Shown: positions 6,668 to 13,889, numbered from the stretch's first letter. The stretch: DNA of 19,366 nt from UBA4124 sp964577515 (GCA_964577515.1 CAZNZN010000009.1:1-19366), one strand, 5' to 3'. The notes: generated by a model not told the origin, from the sequence alone. Program-made: numbers and translations.

Positions 6668-7048
6668 CTATGTTTTACTCTCCTTACGACGACCTGATGC
6701 CATGGTGTTTCGAACGTTTCCTCGAACAGTTCGAGAGTTTGTTTTTGAACGTTGTCCTCGTACAGGAAGGCGGCGCATATGGCGAACTCCTCGGTACGCT
6801 TTGATGTCTTTAAGACGTTTTATGTTTGCTGAAATCTCTCGTTTGAGGTTTCCTTCGATAGTCATCTCTTCGATGAGTTTTCGAATAGCGTTTTCTTGTT
6901 CAATAGTAAGATCTTTTGCTTTTGTGCTAGGGTCTACTTTTGTTGTTTTGAGCACCTTGTTTGCGGTAGCAGCACCAACACCATAGAGCGTGGTGAGCCC
7001 GATATCAAGACGTTTATCGTTTGGGATAGTAATACCTAAAATACGCAT
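6668..7048 (-). CDS. rpsM: 30S ribosomal protein S13
   Basis: Head protein of the small subunit, forming bridges to the 50S and touching P-site tRNA. The 126 residues start MRILGITIPNDKRLDIGLT and include YGVGAATANKVL, IKRLKDIKAYRGVRHMRRLP and the basic tail VRGQRSKTNSRTVRG. Length is normal. It begins 5 bases after the rpmJ stop, consistent with co-transcription. Confidence 0.98.
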   Translation of the reverse strand: MRILGITIPNDKRLDIGLTTLYGVGAATANKVLKTTKVDPSTKAKDLTIEQENAIRKLIEEMTIEGNLKREISANIKRLKDIKAYRGVRHMRRLPVRGQRSKTNSRTVRGNVRNTMASGRRKESKT

Positions 7049-7053
7049 GTGAA

Positions 7054-7164
7054 TTATTGTTTTTGCTTATGTTTTGGGTTGTCACAAATAACCAACAGAT
7101 GGCGGTTTCGCTTCACCATTTTGCATTTGTCACACATTTTTTTTACTGTTGATTTGATTTTCAT
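7054..7164 (-). CDS. rpmJ: 50S ribosomal protein L36
   Basis: A 36-residue zinc-ribbon ribosomal protein. It begins MKIKSTVKKMCDKCKMVKRN, and the metal ligands appear as C-X2-C (residues 11 and 14), then C27 and H32 in VICDNPKHKQ. It has the usual size of L36 and the usual place between infA and rpsM. ATG at 7164 follows a T-rich leader segment (TTTTTTATTTTT) with no Shine-Dalgarno. Confidence 0.97.
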   Translation of the reverse strand: MKIKSTVKKMCDKCKMVKRNRHLLVICDNPKHKQKQ

Positions 7165-7170
7165 AAAAAT

Positions 7171-7196
7171 AAAAAAGCTGCACTGTATACTTCAGC
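7171..7196 (-). promoter_or_regulatory. Hairpin plus U-tract leader before rpmJ (possible attenuator)
   Basis: On the minus strand a short stem GCTG/CAGC with a 12-base loop is followed directly by TTTTTTATTTTT up to the rpmJ ATG. It resembles a weak terminator placed in the 5' leader of the transcript from the promoter inside infA. The stem is only 4 bp, so function is uncertain; it could simply be an unstructured U-rich initiation region. Confidence 0.3.
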
Positions 7197-7202
7197 GGGG
7201 CT

Positions 7203-7231
7203 ATTATACACCATCTACATCCTTCTGACAA
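7203..7231 (-). promoter_or_regulatory. Strong internal promoter at the end of infA
   Basis: TTGTCA (7226-7231), a 17-base spacer and a perfect TATAAT (7203-7208) on the minus strand. The -35 lies inside the infA coding sequence. It would drive rpmJ-rpsM-rpsK-rpsD and downstream genes independently of infA, with a leader of about 33 bases. Confidence 0.6.
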
Positions 7232-7421
7232 TACGGCCTTTTCCACCGTATGGATCAAGGAGCACTTCTACCGTGTCTCCGACAAGGACTTTGATGCGGT
7301 TAAGCCTCATTTTTCCAGCGAGGTATGCAATAAGGAGTTCTCCTGTTTCAAGCTCAACGCGAAACATAGCGTTTGGAAGTGCTTCTTGGACAATGCCTTT
7401 TGCGGTTTTCTGGTCTGTCAT
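7215..7421 (-). CDS. infA: Translation initiation factor IF-1
   Basis: IF-1 binds the ribosomal A site during initiation. The 68-residue OB-fold protein has the family signature VQEALPNAMFRVELETGELL, then AGKMRLNRIKVLVGD and a C-terminal strand GKGRIVRRM. Length is normal. It heads the ribosomal cluster: a consensus-like promoter lies just upstream, and a second promoter starts inside its 3' end. The predicted leader is about 8 bases with no Shine-Dalgarno. The genes upstream are not secY, adk or map, which often precede infA. Confidence 0.98.
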   Translation of the reverse strand: MTDQKTAKGIVQEALPNAMFRVELETGELLIAYLAGKMRLNRIKVLVGDTVEVLLDPYGGKGRIVRRM

Positions 7422-7435
7422 GAGTTACAAAGGCA

Positions 7436-7464
7436 ATAGTACTAAAAATAGTGCTATAAGTCAA
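7436..7464 (-). promoter_or_regulatory. infA promoter with overlapping imperfect palindrome
   Basis: TTGACT (7459-7464), a 17-base spacer and TACTAT (7436-7441) form the best sigma70-type promoter seen in the window. An imperfect palindrome, ATAGCACTA-TTTT-TAGTACTAT on the minus strand (7436-7457, one mismatch in 9 bp), spans the spacer and the -10. No T-tract follows it, which fits an operator better than a terminator. Confidence 0.75.
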
Positions 7465-7468
7465 CTAT

Positions 7469-8728
7469 TTACTCGAAATCAACGAAAATCCTCTTCTCTA
7501 CTTTTGGGAAAAAAGGTGACCAGAACGGGTACAGTGAAAAACGAGCGTTTTGTATTTCAGCAAAACTAGCCATTCGAGCAGCAAAATCACGCCGTCTTGC
7601 TCCTATAAGCGCTGTGCGTACAGTTTCAGGGGCTATTTGAGCAATCATTTTTCCTTCCCCTGTTATCTTTATACTGATAGTCTCTGGAATCTTGTCAGGA
7701 GCTGTCGGGATAGCGCTTTCAGGAACAACTGAAAGCGTTTCAATGTCGGGGATCACAACACTTGTATAAGGATTATCTTTTAAGACCTCTTTTGCGATAG
7801 ACTGCTCCAAAAGTTTGCGAGAAATAAGGTATGAAGTCATAGACCCACTAATTTTTGCAGAAAAACGGACACCTTCCCCAGTAAGCCCTAAAGAGTCCGT
7901 ATTTATACTAATAAATTGTAAGTCAGGGTAAGTAACAAGCGTATTCGGTATTTGTGCTCGAGTTTCTCTTCGTAAACGTTCTGAGAGTTGCGTTTTAAGC
8001 GATTCTATAAGTTGTGGGCGTTCTGCGTCGGATACGGTGTGCATCATTCCAGATTCTCCACCAGTAAAAGCGCCCACTGAGCGAGCATATAACTGTTGCT
8101 TTTTTGCCCCAGAGAATCCATTTATAGTAAGAGATGTCCCTTGTGAGTTATAACTTGCTCCGGCATCTGTAGCTATAACCGATACAGATGCGCTTGTTCC
8201 CGGGGTCTTTTTCTTTGTTTTTTTATCAATAGTGTACCCAGGAACTATTGCAGTTGCCTGAGTGATGTACGTCTTACCATTTGTAGCAGTAAGTCGCGTT
8301 GACATCTTTATGGTTTGAGGGCTTGCACTGTATTCGTTGAAGAAAACAACAGCGCCTTTAGCTTTCCCTGTTACCTGCTTGAGTTCTGATCCGAAAATCT
8401 CACGATGAATCTCTGAATCAACTTTCATTGTTTGAAAGGAAAGTCTTGTTTGATCAGTCTCTGTTTCGTGCGTTACTTCTACTATTGTGTTATCTAACGT
8501 AAAAGGGATGACACGTTCTTCTACAATAACTTTTGCTCGGGTAAACTGCATGCCTCCGATGTAGAGCAATGCGAGAAATATTCCTAAAAGGGAGAAGAAA
8601 ATAATACGTTTTTTCTTCGGCTTCCTCTCTCTGTTATGTACCAGAGGATGGTCTACTGTACTATCATCCTCTATAGACGGCGCTTCTTTTTTTGGATACT
8701 CCTTTTGAATAACGTCGTAGAGCTTCAT
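7469..8728 (-). CDS. Membrane-anchored baseplate-J-like protein
   Basis: Probable single-pass envelope protein of 419 residues. About 40 charged, probably cytoplasmic residues end in RKPKKKR, a hydrophobic segment follows at 42-60, and the rest is probably extracytoplasmic and beta-rich. Residues about 121-205 match the phage baseplate J pattern as I recall it: GAVVFFNEY, then TRLTATNGKTY, VPG, and a TPGTSASVSVIATDAGASYN-type strand. No phage genes are near, so a tail function is unlikely. It lies 13 bases after an FtsA/PilM-like gene, and the pair resembles PilM-PilN: a cytoplasmic actin-fold ATPase with a bitopic partner. A TACAAT 7 bases before the ATG may add a separate start of transcription. 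Domain assignment is moderately sure; role in pilus or envelope assembly is inference. Confidence 0.75.
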   Translation of the reverse strand: MKLYDVIQKEYPKKEAPSIEDDSTVDHPLVHNRERKPKKKRIIFFSLLGIFLALLYIGGMQFTRAKVIVEERVIPFTLDNTIVEVTHETETDQTRLSFQTMKVDSEIHREIFGSELKQVTGKAKGAVVFFNEYSASPQTIKMSTRLTATNGKTYITQATAIVPGYTIDKKTKKKTPGTSASVSVIATDAGASYNSQGTSLTINGFSGAKKQQLYARSVGAFTGGESGMMHTVSDAERPQLIESLKTQLSERLRRETRAQIPNTLVTYPDLQFISINTDSLGLTGEGVRFSAKISGSMTSYLISRKLLEQSIAKEVLKDNPYTSVVIPDIETLSVVPESAIPTAPDKIPETISIKITGEGKMIAQIAPETVRTALIGARRRDFAARMASFAEIQNARFSLYPFWSPFFPKVEKRIFVDFE

Positions 8729-8735
8729 AGCAAAG

Positions 8736-8741
8736 ATTGTA
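8736..8741 (-). promoter_or_regulatory. Possible -10 before the J-like gene
   Basis: TACAAT ends 7 bases before the ATG, in the 13-base gap after the FtsA-like gene. It fits the leaderless pattern of the window but has no clear -35. Confidence 0.35.
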
Positions 8742-9914
8742 CTATATCAACCGTGCAGTAAACAACGCTGCGAGGAGTACTGTTTCATCAATATGCTCAT
8801 TATCAAGCCCCGCTATGTACTCCTTAAGAGTATCAGCGGTAATAAATGTTGTAGTTAGTGTCTGATTAGGGACAGCATGTAACAGTAAAGGGTCAGTATT
8901 TATTAGTTTTGAGAAAAATGTATCGAAACGATAATCCCCTACAACATATGATTGCTCTGGAAGTGCAAAACCATAATGACCACTTCCCAAGGTCTCTTCA
9001 AACGCTTTGACCCACGTGGTTCCGTACGCAGTAAGAGCATTTTGTATAGATTCTTTCTCTCCTAGACTTATTTTGCCAAGTCGATATGTCTCGAGAAGAG
9101 CTTCTGCCTCTAAGACACTAGAAACATTGTGATTTACAAGCGTTCTATAGAGTTCAAAAGTCCCCACAGGAAAAGAATGTTGATATAAAAAGATACCTTT
9201 TTTTACAAAAGCGACATCAGTAACCTCTTCTCCGATATCAACAATCATAAGTGATTCAGGTGCGCTGAGATAGTCTCGTGCGACAATATACGTAGCATAG
9301 GGACTTGTTGTAAAACCTATCGAGGTATGCGGGTACTGTCTCTGCAGTACCTCCTTAAAACGGTCGACAATACTTTTTGGAGCGATGGTTACAACAAAGA
9401 AAAGCTCAACACTTTCTACTTTTTTACCAAAAGGGTTTGCCGTGGAGTACCCGTTGAGTTTTATGTCTGCTATTTGTTTTTCGATAATAACACCTTCTTT
9501 TCCATACGTACCAAAGCGTTCCATATCATGCTCCACAATATAGGTAGTCTCTTTTTCTATCAGAGAATCTATAAGTTTTTGCGAACAGACAAATGGTGTT
9601 GCTCTTTTGTACGTGATGACCCGTGTCTGAGAAATAAACCAAGGTGATGCAAGAAGTATCTGTATATATGCAGGAGAATGATGGTCTATTTTTCGTAACG
9701 TAGTTGCTACTTTATCAAGTTCTTGTGCTGTCTGATCAACAAAGCGCTCAATGACGATATCTTCTTTGAGCTCTGCATGGTTTCGAGCATGCGCAAGTAC
9801 TGATACTTTTGAGTGAAGTAGTGTATCTTTTTTTGGGATAAGTATATGTGCGCCAGCTACCGAGCTTGAGCTGATGTCAAAAACCGCGACAGGCATTTGA
9901 GAATGTTTTGCCAT
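8742..9914 (-). CDS. FtsA/PilM-like actin-fold protein
   Basis: A 390-residue cytoplasmic protein of the FtsA/PilM class. Phosphate-1-like motif at 9-22 (VAVFDISSSSVAGA), SHS2/1C-like insert at about 80-200 with the FtsA-style phrase IKLNGYSTANPFGKKVESVE, and phosphate-2 motif at 223-236 (MIVDIGEEVTDVAF). The glycine-rich adenosine motif expected near 315-335 is not clear (PEQSYVVGDYRFDTFF), and the usual DxGS of phosphate 1 is DISS, so nucleotide binding may be altered. It is too divergent for me to call ftsA or pilM. Its partner is the bitopic J-like protein 13 bases downstream, which favours a PilM-like scaffold for an envelope complex. A TATACT lies 9 bases before the ATG. Confidence 0.75.
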   Translation of the reverse strand: MAKHSQMPVAVFDISSSSVAGAHILIPKKDTLLHSKVSVLAHARNHAELKEDIVIERFVDQTAQELDKVATTLRKIDHHSPAYIQILLASPWFISQTRVITYKRATPFVCSQKLIDSLIEKETTYIVEHDMERFGTYGKEGVIIEKQIADIKLNGYSTANPFGKKVESVELFFVVTIAPKSIVDRFKEVLQRQYPHTSIGFTTSPYATYIVARDYLSAPESLMIVDIGEEVTDVAFVKKGIFLYQHSFPVGTFELYRTLVNHNVSSVLEAEALLETYRLGKISLGEKESIQNALTAYGTTWVKAFEETLGSGHYGFALPEQSYVVGDYRFDTFFSKLINTDPLLLHAVPNQTLTTTFITADTLKEYIAGLDNEHIDETVLLAALFTARLI

Positions 9915-9923
9915 ATACTTTTC

Positions 9924-9929
9924 AGTATA
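9924..9929 (-). promoter_or_regulatory. -10 element of the FtsA-like gene
   Basis: TATACT on the minus strand, 9 bases before ATG 9914; the predicted leader is 2-3 bases. It lies in the 36-base gap after alaS with no recognisable -35. Confidence 0.5.
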
Positions 9930-9950
9930 GCGTACTTGTAGGTGCTTTTA

Positions 9951-11699
9951 CTAGAGAAGCGTTGCTTTTATCCGGCGAACCCCTGCTGCTGAAGCTTCTT
10001 CTTTTTGGATTTTAAACGTTCCGAGTACACCAGTATGTTCAACATGGGGACCTCCACAAAATTCTTTCGAAACAACTTCACCATTATTGTTTTCTATAAA
10101 GTATACAGAGACTATTTCGGGGTACTTTGTTCCAAATTCCATTTCAGCACCAATACGCTCTGCTTCTTCTCGAGGGAGTTCTCGTTTTATTACACTAAGA
10201 TCTTGAGCGATCCATTCGTTAACCCGTGCTTCAACAGTAGTTTTTTCTTCATCAGTAAGTTTTCGATCAAGGTTGAAATCGATACGGAGGCGTTCTTCAG
10301 TAATGTTGGAACCTTTTTGATGGATAGTGGGGCCTACAATTTCTTGTAGTGCCTTAAGAAGAAGATGGTGAGCAGTATGAAGCTTTGTTGTTTGCTCGCT
10401 TGTGTTAGCAAGTCCTCCTTTGAACTTTTGTTCTGCACCAGCACGGGACGCCTCTTGGTGTGCTTTCATTTGAATATCAAAAGCCACTCTATCTATGGTG
10501 ATACCACGTTCTCCTGCAAGCTCCATAGTGAGCTCTATCGGAAATCCATATGTTGTAGCAAGGGTAAATGCATCAGTACCTTTTTCAAATTCTTTAAGTC
10601 CTGCCTCGAGCGTCTTCCGAAACTTTTGTACTTCTGTTTTGAATACGACATCTTGGGGGTCTTTGTTCTCTCCAAGTTCTGGGTAGATCTCTTCGTATTT
10701 AAAAGCAAAATTACTTCGAAGAATGACAAGAATATCATCTGCAAGTCCAATATTGTGGGCTTGTACAACCGCACGACGAATAAGACGCCGGAGTATATAT
10801 CCCTGGTCTTTATTTGAGGGAACTACCCCATCACCGATGAGCATTGTTGCAGTACGAATATGATCAGCAATGATACGAGCAGAGCGTTCGTTGTACTGCC
10901 CTTTTGTATTTATGTGGATGAACTCCATCTGCGCAGCAAACGCATCTGACTCGTATACGTTGTTTTTGTTTTGCATAAGCATTGCAACACGCTCGAGCCC
11001 GCTACCAGTATCAACATTTTTTTGTGAGAGCTTTCCAATCACTACCCCACCCTTCTTTTCGTATTCCATGAATACATCGTTCCATATTTCTACCACGTCA
11101 CCTCTATCATCAGCCGCAACATATTCGCCATGCGTCATATCGCCAAGACCTTTTTCCGTAACATCGTAAAACATCTCTGTATCTGGACCACAAGGACCGT
11201 TGTCTCCAGGGCTCCACCAATTGTTTTTCTTTGGAAGAAAGTAAATGCGATGTTCAGGTATATAGCGTTTCCAAAGGTCTACTGCTTCTATATCACGAGG
11301 AGCATCTGCATCACCTTCAAAAACTGTCACGTAAAGACGTGTAGGATCAAGTCCAAGACCCTCTTCTTTTGAAGTCAGAAATTCATAGCTCCATTTGATA
11401 GCATCTTCTTTAAAATAGTCTCCTAGTGACCAGTTTCCAAGCATTTCAAAAAATGTAAGATGACGGGCATCTCCAACATCTTCGATATCTCCAGTGCGGA
11501 CGCATTTTTGACAACTCGCCAGACGTGTACCAAGTGGGTGTGGTGTTCCCATAAGATACGGGACAAGCGGTTGCATCCCTGCGGTGTTAAAAAGGACTGA
11601 AGGATCATTTTTGGGAACAAGAGAGGCACTAGGAAGAACTGCGTGTCCTCGTTTTGCAAAAAAATCCAAAAATCGTGTGCGTATTTCAGCTGAAGTCAT
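9951..11699 (-). CDS. alaS: Alanyl-tRNA synthetase, minimal form
   Basis: Charges tRNA-Ala and, through its editing site, should clear mischarged Ser/Gly. From ATG 11699 the protein has 582 residues versus about 875 in E. coli. The class II catalytic domain is complete: FNTAGMQPLVPY, the motif 2 region with CQKCVR, TFFEMLGNWSLGDYFK, and the GSGLERV motif 3. A reduced editing domain follows with HTAHH (441-445) and CGGPH (548-552), the four expected metal ligands. Missing are the beta-barrel before the editing site (no AESGGQ-type motif) and the whole C-terminal DHHA1/C-Ala part. A GTG at 11705 would add two residues, but a TACAGT ends 6 bases before ATG 11699. Only 36 bases separate its stop from the next gene, so the short end is not an obvious frameshift. 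Confidence 0.97.
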   Translation of the reverse strand: MTSAEIRTRFLDFFAKRGHAVLPSASLVPKNDPSVLFNTAGMQPLVPYLMGTPHPLGTRLASCQKCVRTGDIEDVGDARHLTFFEMLGNWSLGDYFKEDAIKWSYEFLTSKEEGLGLDPTRLYVTVFEGDADAPRDIEAVDLWKRYIPEHRIYFLPKKNNWWSPGDNGPCGPDTEMFYDVTEKGLGDMTHGEYVAADDRGDVVEIWNDVFMEYEKKGGVVIGKLSQKNVDTGSGLERVAMLMQNKNNVYESDAFAAQMEFIHINTKGQYNERSARIIADHIRTATMLIGDGVVPSNKDQGYILRRLIRRAVVQAHNIGLADDILVILRSNFAFKYEEIYPELGENKDPQDVVFKTEVQKFRKTLEAGLKEFEKGTDAFTLATTYGFPIELTMELAGERGITIDRVAFDIQMKAHQEASRAGAEQKFKGGLANTSEQTTKLHTAHHLLLKALQEIVGPTIHQKGSNITEERLRIDFNLDRKLTDEEKTTVEARVNEWIAQDLSVIKRELPREEAERIGAEMEFGTKYPEIVSVYFIENNNGEVVSKEFCGGPHVEHTGVLGTFKIQKEEASAAGVRRIKATLL

Positions 11700-11705
11700 A
11701 CGCAC

Positions 11706-11714
11706 ACTGTACCA
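11706..11714 (-). promoter_or_regulatory. Extended -10 promoter of alaS
   Basis: TGGTACAGT on the minus strand; the hexamer ends 6 bases before ATG 11699, predicting a leaderless mRNA. The -35 position (11729-11734) is TTTTTT, part of the preceding terminator's T-tract. Confidence 0.5.
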
Positions 11715-11725
11715 GAAAAAACACT

Positions 11726-11751
11726 AGAAAAAAAGCACCATTTCGGTGCTT
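11726..11751 (-). terminator. Rho-independent terminator of the MgtC-like gene
   Basis: Perfect 7-bp stem AAGCACC/GGTGCTT with a 5-base loop, then a T-tract of seven, starting 4 bases after the stop codon. The clearest terminator in the window. Confidence 0.9.
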
Positions 11752-11755
11752 CAGG

Positions 11756-12244
11756 TTATTGCTGTGATTGCTGGTTAGTATTTTTTGCTACTCGTAATTT
11801 TTGGATTTGTTTCTCAATAAACCACAAAACGATAAAGGTAAAAAGTGTCAACAATGTAACAATAATAGCAATACTGTAAAGACCAAACCCTGTTGCCATA
11901 CCAACGCCAGCTGCTACCCATAGTCCAGTAGCAGTCGTTACGCCACTTACTTGGTTGTCATGGTGAAAAATTGCTCCAACACCAAGAAATCCGGCCGCCG
12001 CGACTACCTGTGCTGCAACACGAAGTGGATCAAAGTTGCCTGTCGTAAACTGATTGGCAACAAGTTGAGAGATGATCACAAAAAGTGCTGACCCCATAGA
12101 AACAAGTGTATAGGTACGCATCCCAGCTGTTTTTCCAGCAACAAAGCGCTCTACGCCAAGCACCATTCCTAAAAGCATTGCAATAAAAAGACTTATAAAA
12201 AAGTTACTACTTAAAAAACTTGCACAGGCATTGATAAGTGTCAT
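11756..12244 (-). CDS. MgtC/SapB-family membrane protein
   Basis: A 162-residue inner-membrane protein with four or five hydrophobic segments (about 13-32, 46-64, 78-96, 102-142). Family motifs are visible: LGMVLGVER (24-32), AGMRTYTLVSMGSALF (40-55), DPLR (72-75), GFLGVGAI (85-92) and GVTTATGLWVAAGVG (101-115). The tail is charged and Gln-rich. Some MgtC proteins support growth at low Mg2+ and modulate ATP synthase, but many family members have unknown roles, so a substrate should not be assumed. It is 23 bases after mnmA, possibly with its own weak promoter, and ends at a strong terminator. The start lies in CATATG. Confidence 0.9.
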   Translation of the reverse strand: MTLINACASFLSSNFFISLFIAMLLGMVLGVERFVAGKTAGMRTYTLVSMGSALFVIISQLVANQFTTGNFDPLRVAAQVVAAAGFLGVGAIFHHDNQVSGVTTATGLWVAAGVGMATGFGLYSIAIIVTLLTLFTFIVLWFIEKQIQKLRVAKNTNQQSQQ

Positions 12245-12254
12245 ATGTGGTAAG

Positions 12255-12260
12255 TGTATA
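12255..12260 (-). promoter_or_regulatory. Possible -10 before the MgtC-like gene
   Basis: TATACA ends 10 bases before the ATG (the overlapping TACACT ends 8 bases before). No -35 is visible. Read-through from mnmA is equally likely. Confidence 0.3.
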
Positions 12261-12267
12261 CTATTTT

Positions 12268-13317
12268 TTACTCTATTGCATCGATAATCCCTCCCCCAAT
12301 AAGTCGGCCCTCTTCAGAAAAGCAAACTAATGATTGGCCAAGTGCGATCGGTTCATGACTTGCAATAATCACGGTTTCGTTGTTTACCACTCTTGTGGGA
12401 ACAGAAGCACCATGATAACGATAGTTGCTTGTCACTACTGTGCTTAGGCTATCGTTCCAAGAACTATCCCGAAGAATTATTTTTTGTTCCTCGTGTAGCT
12501 TCGTTGAGGTTTTTCTTTCGTTTCCAACAACAAGAGTGTTATTTTCAATATTTTTCCCAATCACATAGTAAGGTTTTTGGTTTGTTGTAGCTGCTTGTAT
12601 AGAAAAACCATGTCGTTCACCTAGGGTGTAGAACCACACTCCTCTGTGACTACCAATAATTTCTCCTTTTTCGTTAACGACTGCTCCATTTTTTTGCTCA
12701 ATGTAGTGTTCAAGAAATGCTTGCATATCAACATCACCGAGAAAACAAATTCCTTGGCTATCTTTCTTTTCTTCGGTAAACAACCCTACTTTTTTTGCAA
12801 TAGATCGAACTTCTTTTTTTTCTAAATGTCCTATAGGGAAAAGTGTATGCGCAATATCTTCCTTAGTAAGCATCCACAAAAAATAGGATTGATCTTTTGT
12901 AGGATCGACTGCTCTCTGTATTGTGCCATTATTGATTTGCGCATAGTGACCAGTGGCAATATATGCAGCATCATGCTTTTTGGCATATTCCCACATCACA
13001 CCGAACTTTATAATTCTATTACATAAAACATCGGGGTTTGGTGTACGACCAGCTCGATATTCGGCTATCATATAATCTGCAACTCCTTTTTTGTAGGCTT
13101 CTTCGGCGTCTAAAAAATGAAACGGGATATCTAAATGTGCGCAGACACGCATTGCATCTCTTTTCTCATTTACCCATGTACAAGGAAGCCATTCAGGACT
13201 CCATGTCTTTACAAAAATACCATGTACTTCATACCCTTCTTTTTTAAGAAGAAATGCAGCAACCGAAGAGTCGACACCCCCAGATATGCCGACAAATACT
13301 TTCTCTTTTTTAGTCAT
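12268..13317 (-). CDS. mnmA: tRNA-specific 2-thiouridylase MnmA
   Basis: Activates U34 of Lys, Glu and Gln tRNAs with ATP and inserts sulfur, giving 2-thiouridine. From ATG 13317 the protein has 349 residues, close to the family norm. The PP-loop SGGVDSS is at 12-18. The catalytic cysteine is C99 in TPNPDVLCN and the second is C191 in DSQGICF; ATGHYA and DQSYFLWML are also typical. The C-terminal beta-barrel (YTLGERHGF, then GGGIIDAIE) is present. An in-frame TTG lies just before (13320), but ATG is 7 bases after an extended -10, so it is preferred. It follows the exonuclease by 24 bases. Confidence 0.97.
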   Translation of the reverse strand: MTKKEKVFVGISGGVDSSVAAFLLKKEGYEVHGIFVKTWSPEWLPCTWVNEKRDAMRVCAHLDIPFHFLDAEEAYKKGVADYMIAEYRAGRTPNPDVLCNRIIKFGVMWEYAKKHDAAYIATGHYAQINNGTIQRAVDPTKDQSYFLWMLTKEDIAHTLFPIGHLEKKEVRSIAKKVGLFTEEKKDSQGICFLGDVDMQAFLEHYIEQKNGAVVNEKGEIIGSHRGVWFYTLGERHGFSIQAATTNQKPYYVIGKNIENNTLVVGNERKTSTKLHEEQKIILRDSSWNDSLSTVVTSNYRYHGASVPTRVVNNETVIIASHEPIALGQSLVCFSEEGRLIGGGIIDAIE

Positions 13318-13324
13318 CAAGATG

Positions 13325-13333
13325 ACTATAGCA
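13325..13333 (-). promoter_or_regulatory. Extended -10 promoter of mnmA
   Basis: TGCTATAGT on the minus strand; the hexamer (13325-13330) ends 7 bases before ATG 13317, predicting a leader of 0-1 base. The -35 is weak (ATGAAC at 17 bases). Confidence 0.55.
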
Positions 13334-13341
13334 CAATTTTT

Positions 13342-13881
13342 CTAGACGTTCATGAGTTTTCGAAAAACTTCGTAGAGTGCGTACGTATCAGCAAAAGCGC
13401 TATGTGCTTTTTTGTTTTCAATCCCAAACTGGTCACAAAGAGCACGCAGAGAAAGTTTTCCTAAGTCGTCATTTTTGTGCAAAATACCAAAAGCGAGAGA
13501 TAAGGTATCAATCTTTTGAAAGTGCATTTTGTGCTCTAGTCCAACATCTTTTAGTGCTTTTTCAATAAACGGGTAATCGAAGGTAATATTGTGTGCAAGA
13601 AAAATGGCTCCTTCTGTCTTTTTTATAAATTGTTGGAGCGCTGATTCAAGACTTATTGCAAAGAGCCAGTCAGCGTCGTTGTACCCATTGATTCGAAGAG
13701 CTTGCGGTTCAGCTGTTTCTATATGCTTTGGTTGTATTTTTACATCTAATGTGTCGACAACCTCGAGAGCTCCGTCTTTCATCCTTGCAATAACACATGC
13801 AAGTTCAATAATTTCGTGCTTATCTTTATCTATACCAGTAGTTTCAATATCAACAAAAGCGAGTGGTTGGTTTAATAGCAT
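13342..13881 (-). CDS. DnaQ-like DEDDh 3'-5' exonuclease
   Basis: A 179-residue exonuclease-fold protein. All five catalytic residues are visible: D11 and E13 in FVDIETTG, D102 in HNITFDYPFI, and H160 and D165 in AHSAFADT. The length is that of the single-domain nuclease; no helicase or polymerase domain is attached. It may be the proofreading subunit (epsilon) of DNA polymerase III or a separate DNA/RNA exonuclease such as an RNase T- or ExoX-like enzyme; sequence alone does not decide. It starts 8 bases after mltG, so is probably in the mltG operon. Confidence 0.92.
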   Translation of the reverse strand: MLLNQPLAFVDIETTGIDKDKHEIIELACVIARMKDGALEVVDTLDVKIQPKHIETAEPQALRINGYNDADWLFAISLESALQQFIKKTEGAIFLAHNITFDYPFIEKALKDVGLEHKMHFQKIDTLSLAFGILHKNDDLGKLSLRALCDQFGIENKKAHSAFADTYALYEVFRKLMNV

Positions 13882-13889
13882 AACTGTTT

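Noticed and set aside
7469..8728. Phage or contractile injection system baseplate gene
   Set aside because: No sheath, tube, spike, capsid or terminase genes nearby, and the protein has a membrane anchor; the J-like fold is likely reused in an envelope protein.
9951..11705. alaS broken by a frameshift or premature stop
   Set aside because: The sequence ends cleanly after the CGGPH editing motif region, only 36 bases lie before the next gene, and no C-Ala-like residues appear in other frames there. The GTG at 11705 was also set aside in favour of ATG 11699.
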